From: Plasmodiophora brassicae
Taxonomy: Eukaryota; Endomyxa: Phytomyxea; Phytomyxea; Plasmodiophorida
Direction: 5' to 3'
Length of the DNA stretch: 64,000 bases
Assembly: GCA_036867785.1 (NCBI GenBank)
Contig: CP145412.1
Coordinates: 310,001-374,000 of the forward strand
The notes under the pieces were generated by a model, which did not search any database, was not told the origin of the DNA, and was given only the letters and a program-made list of their open reading frames with translations. The stretch's first letter is position 1. The number at the start of each line of letters is the position of its first letter. Position numbers and translations under genes: made by a program. Below are positions 53,145 to 63,579 of the stretch, one piece after another.

Positions 53145-53872
53145 TCAGGCCTTGATCTCCTTGCTGCGGATCACAAGAATGGAGTCATCGTTAATCGGGC
53201 CGTGGCCGTTCTTGGCCTTGACGTGGACGCCCTTGTGGTCCAGACGTCCCTGCTTGCGCAGCGTCGTGTACTGGTCGCGGGTGAACTCGGTGAATCCCCA
53301 CATGTTGCTGACGGCGATGTGCTGGCGACCCGGGAACTTGTACTTGCTGCGACGGATCGCTTCCAGGACGTGGGGCAGGGCGGCGTCCTTGGCGCGTACC
53401 GACAGGATCACGTCGCCGATGTCGACACGGGCAACGATGCCGGCCGGCTTACCGAACGCGTGACGCATACCCTATGCAACATGATGAGGCAATCATTCAA
53501 GGAGGGGGATCCGGCAGGCAATCATAGGCGTACGGTCTGGAGACGGTCGGCGCCGGCGCAGGACAACATCTTGTTGATACGGACGACATGGAACGGGTGG
53601 GCACGAACGCGCATGTGGAATGTGTCCTTGCCGCTGAATCGGACCATGTACTTGTTGACGGCGATACGTCCGGCTTCCAGGGCCTCGGACGACAGCTGCT
53701 CCTTCTCACCGGACACGAGGTGGACGCACAGCGGGAACTGGTCCGCGGGGGCGGTCTTCGCGCCGACATCGTAGATGCGGATCTTGGCGTCGGGCACGCC
53801 CCGCAGGTATCGGGACTTGATGTACGGCTTGTTCTTGCAGTATCGGTAGCAGCGGGCGGGACGGCGACCCAT
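53145..53872 (-). CDS. RPL10: 60S ribosomal protein L10 (uL16)
   Basis: Exons 53872-53534 and 53471-53145 with a 62-nt phase-0 intron (gtacgc...gcatag) encode 221 residues, the normal length. The start is the universal [20 protein letters not shown]; an upstream in-frame ATG adding five residues was rejected. The family core follows: [40 protein letters not shown], the splice [13 protein letters not shown], and [20 protein letters not shown]. uL16 sits near the peptidyl-transferase centre and is loaded late in 60S assembly. Divergent from the solenoid gene at 54114, with a 241-bp shared upstream region. Confidence 0.97.
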
Positions 53873-54113
53873 GGCTTTCGTCGACAACGCGCGACGCGGT
53901 CAGACAGTGGGCGCAGCGCACTCCGCCACGGACATCCAGCGGTCGAGGCCACTAAGATTAGGGCGCCCGTCCTATATCATGCGCCTCGCATGGTGTAGTT
54001 GCAGGCCGTGCCGCTCGCCGACTGACGCCTGCCGGTGGCCGACAGACGTGCATATGCACGCCGTACATTGCCGATGTGCTGCTTTCCGATAACGATAATC
54101 GGGCGGTATCGTC

Positions 54114-57100
54114 ATGTGCTGTCGACGCGGGACGTTGCGGGTGCGGCCGCGGGTGGTGGCGCTGTTGGCCGGCGGCGGCGCGCAGGCCGCACGCATCATC
54201 CACGGGGGGTGGCCGATGGCGATGGCGACGACGGCTTCCTGGGGCGCGCTTCTTCACCTGCTGTCCGACGACGTTGTCAATGCGGACGGCAATGCGGTAT
54301 GCGACCTACTGCGTGACGCATCGACCGATGACGAACGTCGCCGCGCCATGGCAGCCGTCATGCAGTCGTCCGGCGTCCTGCGCCCGCATTGCAGCGGGCG
54401 CGTCTGGCGTCAGATCACGACCGAGATCCAGTTCTGTCTATCCAAGTGTGAGCGGGACGCCGTTGCCGACCTGGACCTGGCCCTGTCGGCCATGGGCAAC
54501 GCCCTGATTGACCTGGCCGTCTGGATCGGTCGCCGATCGGATGCCAGCGTTAGGGACGGCATCGTATCGTTGCTGTTGGACGATGTGGAATGGTCGGCGG
54601 ATCTGGCCGTCCAGTATGCGGGTGCCTGCGTCGACCTGTGCCGGGGCGATGATCGTGTTGCGGCGCGCGTCGGGGCCATTCTCGATGAAGTGCCCGTCGA
54701 GGACCTGCCTGGGTTGGCGCAGCAGACCGGCGCGCTGCGTTGCGAGCGGAAGGCGCCCGTCCTGGTCGATATCGTGCGGCGATCGTGGCCGGCCACGACC
54801 CGTGACGTGTTGTTCGTTCTGCAGTCCGTTCTGGCGCACGATGCCGATCTGGGCCCCGGCCTGCTGCGCGCTCTCTCACCCACCGTGACCGATGCCACCG
54901 TCTGCCCGGACGTCTGTCTCATGATCCTGATCGGCACGGCCGACCTGCACATCGACCTGTTCATGAGCCAGGCGGCCCGGCACCTCCACGACACGCTCGA
55001 CTCTAGAATCGAGGATCTGGCCCGTGTGTGGCGTCGCGTACGTGATGAACCTGTTGTGCAGCGCAGCACGGCCAGCGTACTCGACATGTGCCTGTCGTGG
55101 ATTGACAACGGGGCCAGGTTGGGGCCCGCCCTTCTCATTCAGTTGTATGGCGGGGCGCGACACTGTCGCTCCGCGGCGCTACTTGCCATTCTTGACGACC
55201 GAGCCGCCCATTCGATGCTGGGTCAGCTGGATCCTATCGACAGCGATGTCGTGCTCGACTGGTTTGACCGCGTGGGACCCAGTTCTGCATCGATGGACGT
55301 CGTCGGTGTCATGGCACAGCGGTTACCCATTGACGGCGTCATGCAACGATTTAGGAAGGCATTGTCCAGTCGACGACCTGACGACCGTCGCGTCGGCATT
55401 GATGGTATGCGTCACGTCCTGTCAAGTGGCCGTGCGCCGGATTCAATCCAGATGGAATGCATTCGCGCTCTGCAGCTGGCTGCGGGACGTCCTGATCAGG
55501 CAGCGTCCGTCTATGACGCCCTGCGGGACTGCTCGCTGTCGGGGCACGTCCACGCCGAATTGCAGCGGTTCTTGCAAGGTCGCGTCGTCAGGGCCGAACA
55601 GAAAGGATGGAAGGCGGCCATCGATGCTCATCTGATCGACTGCTATCTGGTCAGGGTGGACGATCGCGCACTGCTGGAAAGGTGCTTGAAGGTGCGTGGA
55701 CGCTTACCCAGATCTGTCTGCTTGTCACTGGCCTGCTACGCTGTCAGGCGCTTACGTGATGGCCAGCTTGCAGCTCGACTGGTCGAACTAGCCGGGTTGC
55801 GTTCCCTGCAAGAATGCGATGATCCCATGCCAGTATGCCGGGACTGTACGCTGATCAGACAGCTACTGCTCAACGACAGTGATGCAACGGGTTCCACGGT
55901 GCTTGCTCGCGATGTCGTAGTCCAGGAAATTCGGAGGGCTGTGAATGCATGGGATTTCTCTATCTCTCGCCGCGATCATGCCATGTCGTCCTCTTCATCG
56001 TCATCATCCGATTCTGTCGATCTGCGTCGTTATTCGACAGCGGCCGCTCACGCTCTATGTTCAATCCTTCATGCAGCTTTTTCCCTGCGCCTAGACCATA
56101 TCGAGGTCGTATCCTCCTGGACTCGGCAAGCAGTCGATGCCGACTCGGGCAAATGCCTCAACATGCCTGCTGCATCGTTGTCGTTGGAATCGTACCGCGT
56201 CGCCCTGCTGGATGCACTTCAATTTCTGCTGTTATCGCTGCCTAACGATGTCATCGTGCCACCCCATCTACTCGGTGCCGACACTGCCGATGTCGTTGTA
56301 GACGAGTGGTCGTCGGCTCTATTGTTGGAGATAGAAGCTGGGACCGCAAGCACATCTCTGACCATGTGCTACATTTCCCTGACTTCGTATTGGTCGGTAC
56401 GTGCTGGATCAATCGTCATCCAAACCGCGCGGCGTCGCGTGGTTGACGTTCTTCTGCATTTCGAGGTTCCATCGGTACGCCTCCGGCGGTCGCTGTTGGC
56501 CTATGCTATGAGACATTCCAGTTCTCCTGCCGAGGCGCTAGGACTGGCCGCCAATGTGCTTGAGGACGATCAGTGGGATATCAAGTATCGGAGAGGTGTC
56601 TTGCCCACCGTACTCTCACACGCGCAAACGGTCTGCTCTAGTGCACGGACCTCCATAAGACACGACGTTGAGTCGACCGCAAAGATAATCGTTAACGTTT
56701 TCAGTCCACTCATCATCCTCGTCACGGTCTTCATTGAGCTGGACGATCGTCGCTCACTACCTGCCATTACGGGGGTCTTTCGTCTTGGCGCGCTGGCCAC
56801 GTCGGCGCTTCAGCGAGTCATGCGCCAATGGGATGCCACTCACAACGATGAGATAGATCAGTCTGTCAGGGAAGAGTCTTTGACCCGCCTAGAGTCGTCA
56901 TTCAAAATTATTCGCCAAGCTCTCGACCTTGTTGACCGTGTTGAGCATTGGACAAAGTGTTACCGGGCTGATAAAGCCGTAGCGCGAGCTGTTTTTCAGG
57001 TTGCAACGTTTGAAAACGGTGTTGCTACGCTTGTTAGCGCGGCCCGGCGCGATACTGTCTTTGCCAATGAAATTGACCTTGTTCGCCGGGCTCTGAAACG

Positions 57101-57311
57101 ACTCCATAAGCGTCAAGATCGCAATTCGAGCGGGTTACGTTGCGGAGATTCTTCTGCTGTATCGCTTACAGCATCAAACCCAGTTCGCAAGCGGCACAAG
57201 TCGTCTGGGCAGCGATTTCGCAGTCGTGTAGCGTACATCGATGAAGCTCTTTTGGAGAATCCATCTGACAACGAGGCCTACGACGATCTCGAAGACTGGA
57301 TCGTAGATTAA
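54114..57311 (+). CDS. Large helical-repeat protein, possibly FANCD2-like
   Basis: A single uninterrupted frame of 1065 codons, unusual beside intron-rich neighbours. The product is a long alpha-solenoid (for example LPGLAQQTGALRCERKAPVL, VGIDGMRHVLSSGRAPDSIQ). The C-terminal part (SFKIIRQALDLVDRVEHWTK, FQVATFENGVATLVSAARRD, IDLVRRALKRLHKRQD) resembles the end of FANCD2 in pattern. The tail is basic then acidic (KRHKSSGQRFRSR; NEAYDDLEDWIVD). FANCD2 clamps DNA during crosslink repair with FANCI; the resemblance is from memory and modest. FANCI or another HEAT protein is the alternative. The start could be a later ATG at 54216 or 54222. GC content falls along the gene's second half. Confidence 0.5.
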   Translation: MCCRRGTLRVRPRVVALLAGGGAQAARIIHGGWPMAMATTASWGALLHLLSDDVVNADGNAVCDLLRDASTDDERRRAMAAVMQSSGVLRPHCSGRVWRQITTEIQFCLSKCERDAVADLDLALSAMGNALIDLAVWIGRRSDASVRDGIVSLLLDDVEWSADLAVQYAGACVDLCRGDDRVAARVGAILDEVPVEDLPGLAQQTGALRCERKAPVLVDIVRRSWPATTRDVLFVLQSVLAHDADLGPGLLRALSPTVTDATVCPDVCLMILIGTADLHIDLFMSQAARHLHDTLDSRIEDLARVWRRVRDEPVVQRSTASVLDMCLSWIDNGARLGPALLIQLYGGARHCRSAALLAILDDRAAHSMLGQLDPIDSDVVLDWFDRVGPSSASMDVVGVMAQRLPIDGVMQRFRKALSSRRPDDRRVGIDGMRHVLSSGRAPDSIQMECIRALQLAAGRPDQAASVYDALRDCSLSGHVHAELQRFLQGRVVRAEQKGWKAAIDAHLIDCYLVRVDDRALLERCLKVRGRLPRSVCLSLACYAVRRLRDGQLAARLVELAGLRSLQECDDPMPVCRDCTLIRQLLLNDSDATGSTVLARDVVVQEIRRAVNAWDFSISRRDHAMSSSSSSSSDSVDLRRYSTAAAHALCSILHAAFSLRLDHIEVVSSWTRQAVDADSGKCLNMPAASLSLESYRVALLDALQFLLLSLPNDVIVPPHLLGADTADVVVDEWSSALLLEIEAGTASTSLTMCYISLTSYWSVRAGSIVIQTARRRVVDVLLHFEVPSVRLRRSLLAYAMRHSSSPAEALGLAANVLEDDQWDIKYRRGVLPTVLSHAQTVCSSARTSIRHDVESTAKIIVNVFSPLIILVTVFIELDDRRSLPAITGVFRLGALATSALQRVMRQWDATHNDEIDQSVREESLTRLESSFKIIRQALDLVDRVEHWTKCYRADKAVARAVFQVATFENGVATLVSAARRDTVFANEIDLVRRALKRLHKRQDRNSSGLRCGDSSAVSLTASNPVRKRHKSSGQRFRSRVAYIDEALLENPSDNEAYDDLEDWIVD

Positions 57312-58314
57312 TAGTGTCTTCTGGTTACATAAATTATATTACTTTATACTCCCTCTGTCCGGGAATGATTGTCCGGTTTCATATTTATCAAAATCTTAAC
57401 GTACCGTTTGCCATTTGAAACTTCTTGTAAATACCAGCAATTACATCTCATGGTGTTCGATCTTGCGATGGTATGAAAAGACCGCAGTCGATTTTCTATT
57501 ACCCAAAAATCACCGGATCGGGATCCGGATCGGGATACCGCCTGCACTCGACCCGCACATTGTCGCTCTCCTATAGTTACTGTATCACAATGCCATCAGG
57601 AAAGCAGAACCTGACCGACGAGCAAAGGAATGGTGCTCTCCAGTGGCTTCTGGAACTATCAGTGCACAGAAATCTTCCGCGAGGATCCCTGTCCGCAGTT
57701 GCTTAAGAGTTCGGCGTGAACCCCCGTACCGTATCTCGTCTCTGGCGGACTGCCAAAGAATGTTGGGAGCAAGGCCGTGTAGCTGCTGATGTACGATAAA
57801 AGATCAAGTCATGCTCGGGACGCAAGAAAATGGACCGCACCACCTTGCCAAAGTATTGGAAGTTCCACTTCGGCAACGTCACACTCTGCGATCGCTGTCT
57901 GCAGCTACGGAAATTCCGCGCAGCACTTTGCACGATATGGTGAGAGAAGGAGTATTGCGTCATACCACGAACACGGTGAAGCCATTCCTTACCGATGACA
58001 ACAAACTTGAGCGCTTGCGTTACGCGTTATCGATGCTGAAGCATGGCACTACGACGTTTCGCGATGCGAACGACTTGATTCACATAGACGAGAAGTGGTT
58101 TTACGTGACGAAGGTCAAGAAGGGATATTACATCGTTCCTGACGAGCATGTCCCGGATCGGCACGTTAAGAGCAGTCGTTTTATCACAAAGGTCATGTTT
58201 CTCGTCGCGGTCGCAAGACCCCGTTACGATCCCGATCGCGAACTGCTGTTTGATGGCCGCATTGGGGTGTGGCCTATCGTGCACCAGGAACCCGCGAAGC
58301 GCTCGTCTAAGAAC

Positions 58315-58490
58315 TGTGACGTCCCAACGGTGATGGTATATCAGCCGTGTAGTATAATCGTCTGTGTCCCCGACCTGCAGCTCCCACGGACGCCGTGCGG
58401 ACTCCGTGCGCACTCCGTGCATGTCCGTCATTCTTAGGGCGGCCTAGCCGGATCACAGCTATTCTTGTCTTATAGCTTGGAGCCGGCACA
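58315..58490 (-). repeat. 3' LTR of the Ty3/gypsy element
   Basis: 176 bp, identical by eye to 63404-63579. Preceded on the coding strand by a purine-rich tract (GAAGGAGGGGAA). Contains the CGGACTCCGTG motif at about 58398-58408 with a variant repeat next to it, shared with host gene promoters. Confidence 0.93.
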
Positions 58491-58688
58491 TTCCCCTCCT
58501 TCAACGAAATGCTCCTCCTTGCAGGTGTCTTCAGTGGTGGTGTATCCTAATCATGTCTTCTCCTTAATATAGTCTAATTAACATAATTAAGTCTCAATCT
58601 TCGTAGAACACAGTTTTGGCTTCTGTCGTCACATGGCCGTCGGCATTAAAATAACCCAGCGCGCATCCGGGAAAAAAGCATGACTAGC

Positions 58689-61600
58689 CTACTGGACTCC
58701 TTCCGCCTTAAGTAACTCCTTAACCTCATCAGCAAGGTGATGTTTCTCCTTCCTCATCCTGGCGGCATGTGCCTTCACCAGCTTCGGTACATCCATCGCC
58801 AACCTGCAGATTGGCTCCCATGAATCCTCCGCTTCAGAGAAACCCTTCCATCCGATCAACAATTCCAATTCCCCTGTCTCCGGACTGTGCCTGCAGTCCT
58901 TGAAGACTTCAATGGCGAAACGCTCATTGTCATAATCCATCTGTCGCTTCAGTTCCTCAGTGGCATTCACTTTGCCATGTTCATAGAGGCGAACGCGGTC
59001 CCCGTGAACGGTTCGAGTGTCCGTCTCATTGAACATATTCCTCACCTCGTAGGTGTAGTTCTCGTGGCTATCAGTTATTTGATATAGGCCCCGCCACTTC
59101 ATAAAGAGCTTCTTGCCCGGAACCTTACCCGGTTCAGGCAATCCGATGAGTACATAGTCACCGATCTGAAAGTTCGGTGCAGTTGCTCGTCGGTACGCGT
59201 CGCTCCTCTTCCTGTGTACGGCTCGGATTTTCTTCGATTGCTGCACTGCTCCCTTGTGCATTTCATTCAGCGACGTCTGCAATTGCATGACTAGCTCCTG
59301 AATATGCTCCTTTGAGAGTGTAGCTTCCCCATACTTCTCATCCCCTGGCCTCTTGAACACTTGCTTCAGCGGGTTGTCTGGTTGACGTCCCATCATCACT
59401 GTCACTGGCGCATTCCCGTTGGTACGCGCCTGCGACCTGTGATTGATCGTGTGTTCAATGTTGTGGTTCAACCATGGCCAATCGTATTTGTCCCACTGCA
59501 ATTCAGACAGAAGTGCTCTGACTAGTTGCAAGTAGTTCCTGTTGATCACCTCAATTGATCCATTACTGTAATGCCCATAGGCAACAGTCGGGTGATGAGC
59601 AAATCCACATCGACGCGCCAGTTCCTTCACAACGTTTGCCAGAAAGCAAGACGCCATGTCTGACACCATCAACTCAAACGTTCCGAAGATAGCCCTCCAT
59701 TCGAGCAGTGCCTCTACAGTGGTTTCCGCATTGGGTGTATGGTCAGGAGTAATCTTGACCATGCCAGACAGATCATCCCTGATTATCAGGTTCCATTGCA
59801 GATCATGTCTTCCGCCCTTCTGAGCCGCCATCATGTATAGCCAATCCAAGTGAATCACCTGATTCGGCCTAACACCATGAACAGCTGTTCCCAATGGCCT
59901 GGGAATCCTAACCCCGCCCCTTGTCGGTAGACAGTTCAAACACGCGTTGCAGAACGTCCTCATGTCCTCATCGCAGTGTGCCCAATGGCAGAACTCCCCC
60001 AACTTCCTCAACGAGGCCTTCAGTCCTAGATGCCCACTGTTTCCGCCCGCATGAGCAATAGCGCATAGCTGCAGCTTCAGCTCGTTGCATTCGTCTGGTA
60101 TGATCACCTGTCCCTTCCCTGTGACGAAGAGATCATCACCATTCTTCGGTCGTTTCGTTCCTCTGAGCCATTTCCTCTGAGCCTTACGGATTTCGTCCAC
60201 GGTCGGCCATTGGAATTCCTTCCTTTGTAACGGCCGTACCCGATATCCGTCCTCAATTTGAAGCGTTATCCTCCTGATCGTGCGTACCTCTAGGTGCTGG
60301 TCATCAGGCCCACCGTCCGGTGCACCCCACCGCGTCATAAGATCCGACCACACATTGTCCTCCCCCGCAATGTGTTTAATGACGTAGTTGACCCTCTGTA
60401 TGTCCAGTGCCCATCGTTGCAGTTTCTGCGCCGTTGGCTTTGACACGTCCGTTGGTGAGAATATCCTCACGAGATTCCTATGATCGGTAAACAAACGAAA
60501 CTGCTCGTTGGTTGTAACGAGATAGTCCAGTTTGTCAATCCCATCCTTGATCGCGAACCCTTCCTTCTCCACCGTGGACCAGTTCCGCTCTGGGCCCGCG
60601 AACTTGTGTCCGACGAAACCCAGCGGTTCATGTCGCTGCCCATGCACTGGTTTACCCAAGTCCTCAGGCGGAATCTGTGTGACTACCGCCGCGCTGTTAA
60701 CCTCATTTGCATCTGAGAATAGGCATTGGATCCGGTCCTTTCGCGGGTACGCTAGTTGGACCGTGTCCGCCACTGCCATCTTCAGTTTCTCGAATGCCAG
60801 CGCATGTTCGGGTGACCATCCATATTTGCACAATCGCACCCTCCTGGCAATGGCTTTCGTCCTGCCAGGTTGGTCCTTCATTGCATCCTCGTATATCCTC
60901 TGTAACAGGTGTACCTTCCTGTTGTACTCAGGGATGGACCTACTCATCCACTGAGTTGCCATAAGGAATTGTTGCAAGTCCCTTGCCGTCCTCGGCTGTG
61001 GTATCGCCATTAAAGCCTCAATCCTAGCAGGATCGTGCCTTACCCCTTCTGGCGTGAATATCCTTCCACAGAACCGAACCTCTGTTGTGAAGAGCTCACA
61101 CTTCTCCACGTTGAACTTGATGCTGTGCCGTTCGGCTAGCATCAGAGTCCGTTCCAACGTTCGGAACCAATCATCCTCCCTTTGGGCATGCCCCATTAGA
61201 TCATCGATCCATATGATTAGTTTGTGGAACATAAGTTCCCCGAACACCTCAAACATCCTCCCTTGATACTGAGGGGCGGAGTTCATTCCCCCCTGCATCG
61301 ACCTCGTTGGGTTATACACCCCCTTATCTGTCATGAAGGAGAAGATCTCCTGACACGCTTCATCCAGCGGCATCATCCAGAAGCCTTTGAACGCGTCTAG
61401 CTTAAACCAGAACCTCGAGCCTGCCAGGTTCCTGAGTATCGCCTCCTGATGTGGCATAGGCCACGCCACGGCGACACATTTGGCATTAACAGCTCTGAGA
61501 TCAACACAGAACCGCTTTCCGCCCCCTGGCTTCGTCACCACCACCACCGGTGAAGCCCACTTCGCGTTGTAGTTTTCAACGACTAGGCCATACTTCTTCA

Positions 61601-63356
61601 ATTGGGCGACGAATTCCTCCATGAAAGCACTGTCCTCCATACTGTACTTTCTGGCTCGGCACCTGTAAGGTTCCGCATCCGGTTTCAGCTCCGTGACAAA
61701 TGGTGTAACCCTGGCTGGACCATCAGGTCCAATGCTCATACGCCAAACGTCCCTATATCTTCTGACGAGTTTCCGAAGCGATTTCCCCATCGCTTGCGGT
61801 AGGCCATTCCTCAATGCGCGCTCGACCATCCCGTCCATCTCCCTTTCCAGGGAGTCTGTGGAATCGGTTCCGATCCTCACATCCTCTGTTTCCTCTTCCT
61901 CCCCTTCCCAGAGAGGTGGCATCTCGTTTGCCATATTGTGCACTTCATCCATGACGTCATTCCCCTTCTTCGGCGTGCTCTTAATGAGTACGTCCAGGGC
62001 CTTCTTTGGGTGGATACCCAAGTCGTCCAACAGCCTCTCCCCTGGGATTATTTCCTTTTCAGGAATGTCCCATACAAGGCATCGGCGCCGGCGAGTGATC
62101 AGTTCGCCTGCCGTCGTCGTCAGTCCCAGATCCAGTATCATCACATGGTAGGCTGTGTGCTTCGTTTCTCGGTCTACCAGACAGAACGTTTCCGGCTTCT
62201 GGAGGTTCTCCATTGTTAACAATGGGTCCCGCTCCATTAGCTCGCGCGCTATGGTCAATGGCATCAGAACGTCAACCGATGTCGCTCCACTGTCCAGAAC
62301 CCCAACGTAGTCTTCCTCATGTCCGTTTACACGAACGACTACTTGGTCCCCTGTCCTCTGCGCCCCCTCCGACACTCTTCCTACCACTGGAAGCCATGGG
62401 TACTCTGACAAGTCGTCATCTTTATCAGATTTGGCCTTACGGGGTCCATCCCTTCCCGTTGGCCCCTTGCGGCGATCCTTCAGCAGGTCTGCGACCTGCT
62501 TCTTGGTAGGCTTCTTCGGGCAACGAAACGCTGGATGTCCAACCTCGTCACAGTTGAAACATCGCAGGTCCTTCCGGTGTCGTTTCGTGTCCCGGCCTCC
62601 ATCGCCTCCTTCATCCGTCTGCGCCCCTCGCTTCTTCGGGGTGGGTTTGACCTTTCCCTTCCCCTTGCCATCCTCACGTCCCGGCTCCATGTACAACATC
62701 GTCTCCTCATACGATGCAGCCCGTTCCTTCAGCACCCGATAGAATTCCAAAGGGTCCTTCTGGAGATCGGTCTGGCGCTTCATGACGAGGGTCCGCATGA
62801 GCGCTTGTAAACCGGATGGGCGCACAGCACCCAGTAGGTACTTGACCAGGTTCTTCCGTCCCTCGCGGGACGTGAAGAGGTCCTGCCACCCGTTGCGCGC
62901 GACCAATTCCTCGTACTGCTGCACGAGGTTCACGACCCTTGCCGCTGGTGTGGTGATGGTCAGCTTCATCGCCAGCTTCCGCATCTCCCGGTCGATGTTC
63001 GCGTCCGTCGAGCGATCCTGCTCGAGATGCCTCTTCATCCAGTCCATCAGGTCGCTCTCCGTCACCCCCTCGGCGTCCTTGCCGAGTTCCCACTTGCAGA
63101 TCGCCCTGAGCAGACCGGGGTCGATCATACTCCTCACTGACCGCGGGATCTGGCCCTTGGCGTTCGGATCGTCCCGGAAGTGATTCCGATACGTCTTCAG
63201 CTCGGCCATGAACGTCGTGACGGCCTTGCGGTCCATGCTTTTCAAGGTCGGCGCCTTGTTCATCTGCAGGACGATCGTTGAGCCTTGCACGCTCTGTCCT
63301 TGTTGTCGATCATCGACGTCATCTTCCAGCAGCATCTCCTGCGCGGTGGCCACCAT
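58689..63356 (-). CDS. Gag-Pol polyprotein of the Ty3/gypsy element
   Basis: A single long frame. The frame is open even further upstream through the LTR, but the first Met inside the element after the LTR is at 63356 (MVATAQEMLLEDD), giving about 1555 residues. Approximate positions of parts: CCHC knuckle near 62510-62570 (CFNCDEVGHPAFRC); protease near 62290 (LDSGATSVDVL); reverse transcriptase around 61200-61600 (IIWIDDLMGH); RNase H near 60700; integrase about 59450-60100 (zinc-binding region, then the DDE core); chromodomain at about 58770-58910 (LLIGWKGFSEAEDSWEPICR). Gag and Pol share one frame, as in many chromoviruses. It looks whole. Confidence 0.9.
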   Translation of the reverse strand: MVATAQEMLLEDDVDDRQQGQSVQGSTIVLQMNKAPTLKSMDRKAVTTFMAELKTYRNHFRDDPNAKGQIPRSVRSMIDPGLLRAICKWELGKDAEGVTESDLMDWMKRHLEQDRSTDANIDREMRKLAMKLTITTPAARVVNLVQQYEELVARNGWQDLFTSREGRKNLVKYLLGAVRPSGLQALMRTLVMKRQTDLQKDPLEFYRVLKERAASYEETMLYMEPGREDGKGKGKVKPTPKKRGAQTDEGGDGGRDTKRHRKDLRCFNCDEVGHPAFRCPKKPTKKQVADLLKDRRKGPTGRDGPRKAKSDKDDDLSEYPWLPVVGRVSEGAQRTGDQVVVRVNGHEEDYVGVLDSGATSVDVLMPLTIARELMERDPLLTMENLQKPETFCLVDRETKHTAYHVMILDLGLTTTAGELITRRRRCLVWDIPEKEIIPGERLLDDLGIHPKKALDVLIKSTPKKGNDVMDEVHNMANEMPPLWEGEEEETEDVRIGTDSTDSLEREMDGMVERALRNGLPQAMGKSLRKLVRRYRDVWRMSIGPDGPARVTPFVTELKPDAEPYRCRARKYSMEDSAFMEEFVAQLKKYGLVVENYNAKWASPVVVVTKPGGGKRFCVDLRAVNAKCVAVAWPMPHQEAILRNLAGSRFWFKLDAFKGFWMMPLDEACQEIFSFMTDKGVYNPTRSMQGGMNSAPQYQGRMFEVFGELMFHKLIIWIDDLMGHAQREDDWFRTLERTLMLAERHSIKFNVEKCELFTTEVRFCGRIFTPEGVRHDPARIEALMAIPQPRTARDLQQFLMATQWMSRSIPEYNRKVHLLQRIYEDAMKDQPGRTKAIARRVRLCKYGWSPEHALAFEKLKMAVADTVQLAYPRKDRIQCLFSDANEVNSAAVVTQIPPEDLGKPVHGQRHEPLGFVGHKFAGPERNWSTVEKEGFAIKDGIDKLDYLVTTNEQFRLFTDHRNLVRIFSPTDVSKPTAQKLQRWALDIQRVNYVIKHIAGEDNVWSDLMTRWGAPDGGPDDQHLEVRTIRRITLQIEDGYRVRPLQRKEFQWPTVDEIRKAQRKWLRGTKRPKNGDDLFVTGKGQVIIPDECNELKLQLCAIAHAGGNSGHLGLKASLRKLGEFCHWAHCDEDMRTFCNACLNCLPTRGGVRIPRPLGTAVHGVRPNQVIHLDWLYMMAAQKGGRHDLQWNLIIRDDLSGMVKITPDHTPNAETTVEALLEWRAIFGTFELMVSDMASCFLANVVKELARRCGFAHHPTVAYGHYSNGSIEVINRNYLQLVRALLSELQWDKYDWPWLNHNIEHTINHRSQARTNGNAPVTVMMGRQPDNPLKQVFKRPGDEKYGEATLSKEHIQELVMQLQTSLNEMHKGAVQQSKKIRAVHRKRSDAYRRATAPNFQIGDYVLIGLPEPGKVPGKKLFMKWRGLYQITDSHENYTYEVRNMFNETDTRTVHGDRVRLYEHGKVNATEELKRQMDYDNERFAIEVFKDCRHSPETGELELLIGWKGFSEAEDSWEPICRLAMDVPKLVKAHAARMRKEKHHLADEVKELLKAEGVQ

Positions 63357-63403
63357 CGCGTCCTTCTTTGAAACCTTCCCCGAAAGGATGTTCAAGAGAT
63401 CTC

Positions 63404-63579
63404 TGTGACGTCCCAACGGTGATGGTATATCAGCCGTGTAGTATAATCGTCTGTGTCCCCGACCTGCAGCTCCCACGGACGCCGTGCGGACTCCGTGCGC
63501 ACTCCGTGCATGTCCGTCATTCTTAGGGCGGCCTAGCCGGATCACAGCTATTCTTGTCTTATAGCTTGGAGCCGGCACA
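63404..63579 (-). repeat. 5' LTR of the Ty3/gypsy element
   Basis: 176 bp, identical by eye to 58315-58490, starting TGTGCCGGCTCC on the coding strand and ending GGGACGTCACA. Presumed promoter of the element. Confidence 0.93.

Larger units (their letters stand above)
58315..63579 (-). mobile_element. Ty3/gypsy chromovirus-type LTR retrotransposon, apparently whole and young
   Basis: A 5265-bp fossil or recent element on the minus strand. Two 176-bp LTRs (58315-58490 and 63404-63579), TG...CA bounded on the coding strand, read identical, and a GAAC duplication flanks it (58311-58314 and 63580-63583). A purine-rich tract borders the 3' LTR. One long Gag-Pol frame occupies the interior, with parts in order: Gag with a CCHC knuckle, protease, reverse transcriptase, RNase H, integrase and a C-terminal chromodomain. 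It looks whole, with no break noticed in its frame. Identical LTRs imply a very recent insertion. It sits inside the mariner transposase gene. The LTR carries the CGGACTCCGTG motif. Confidence 0.93.
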
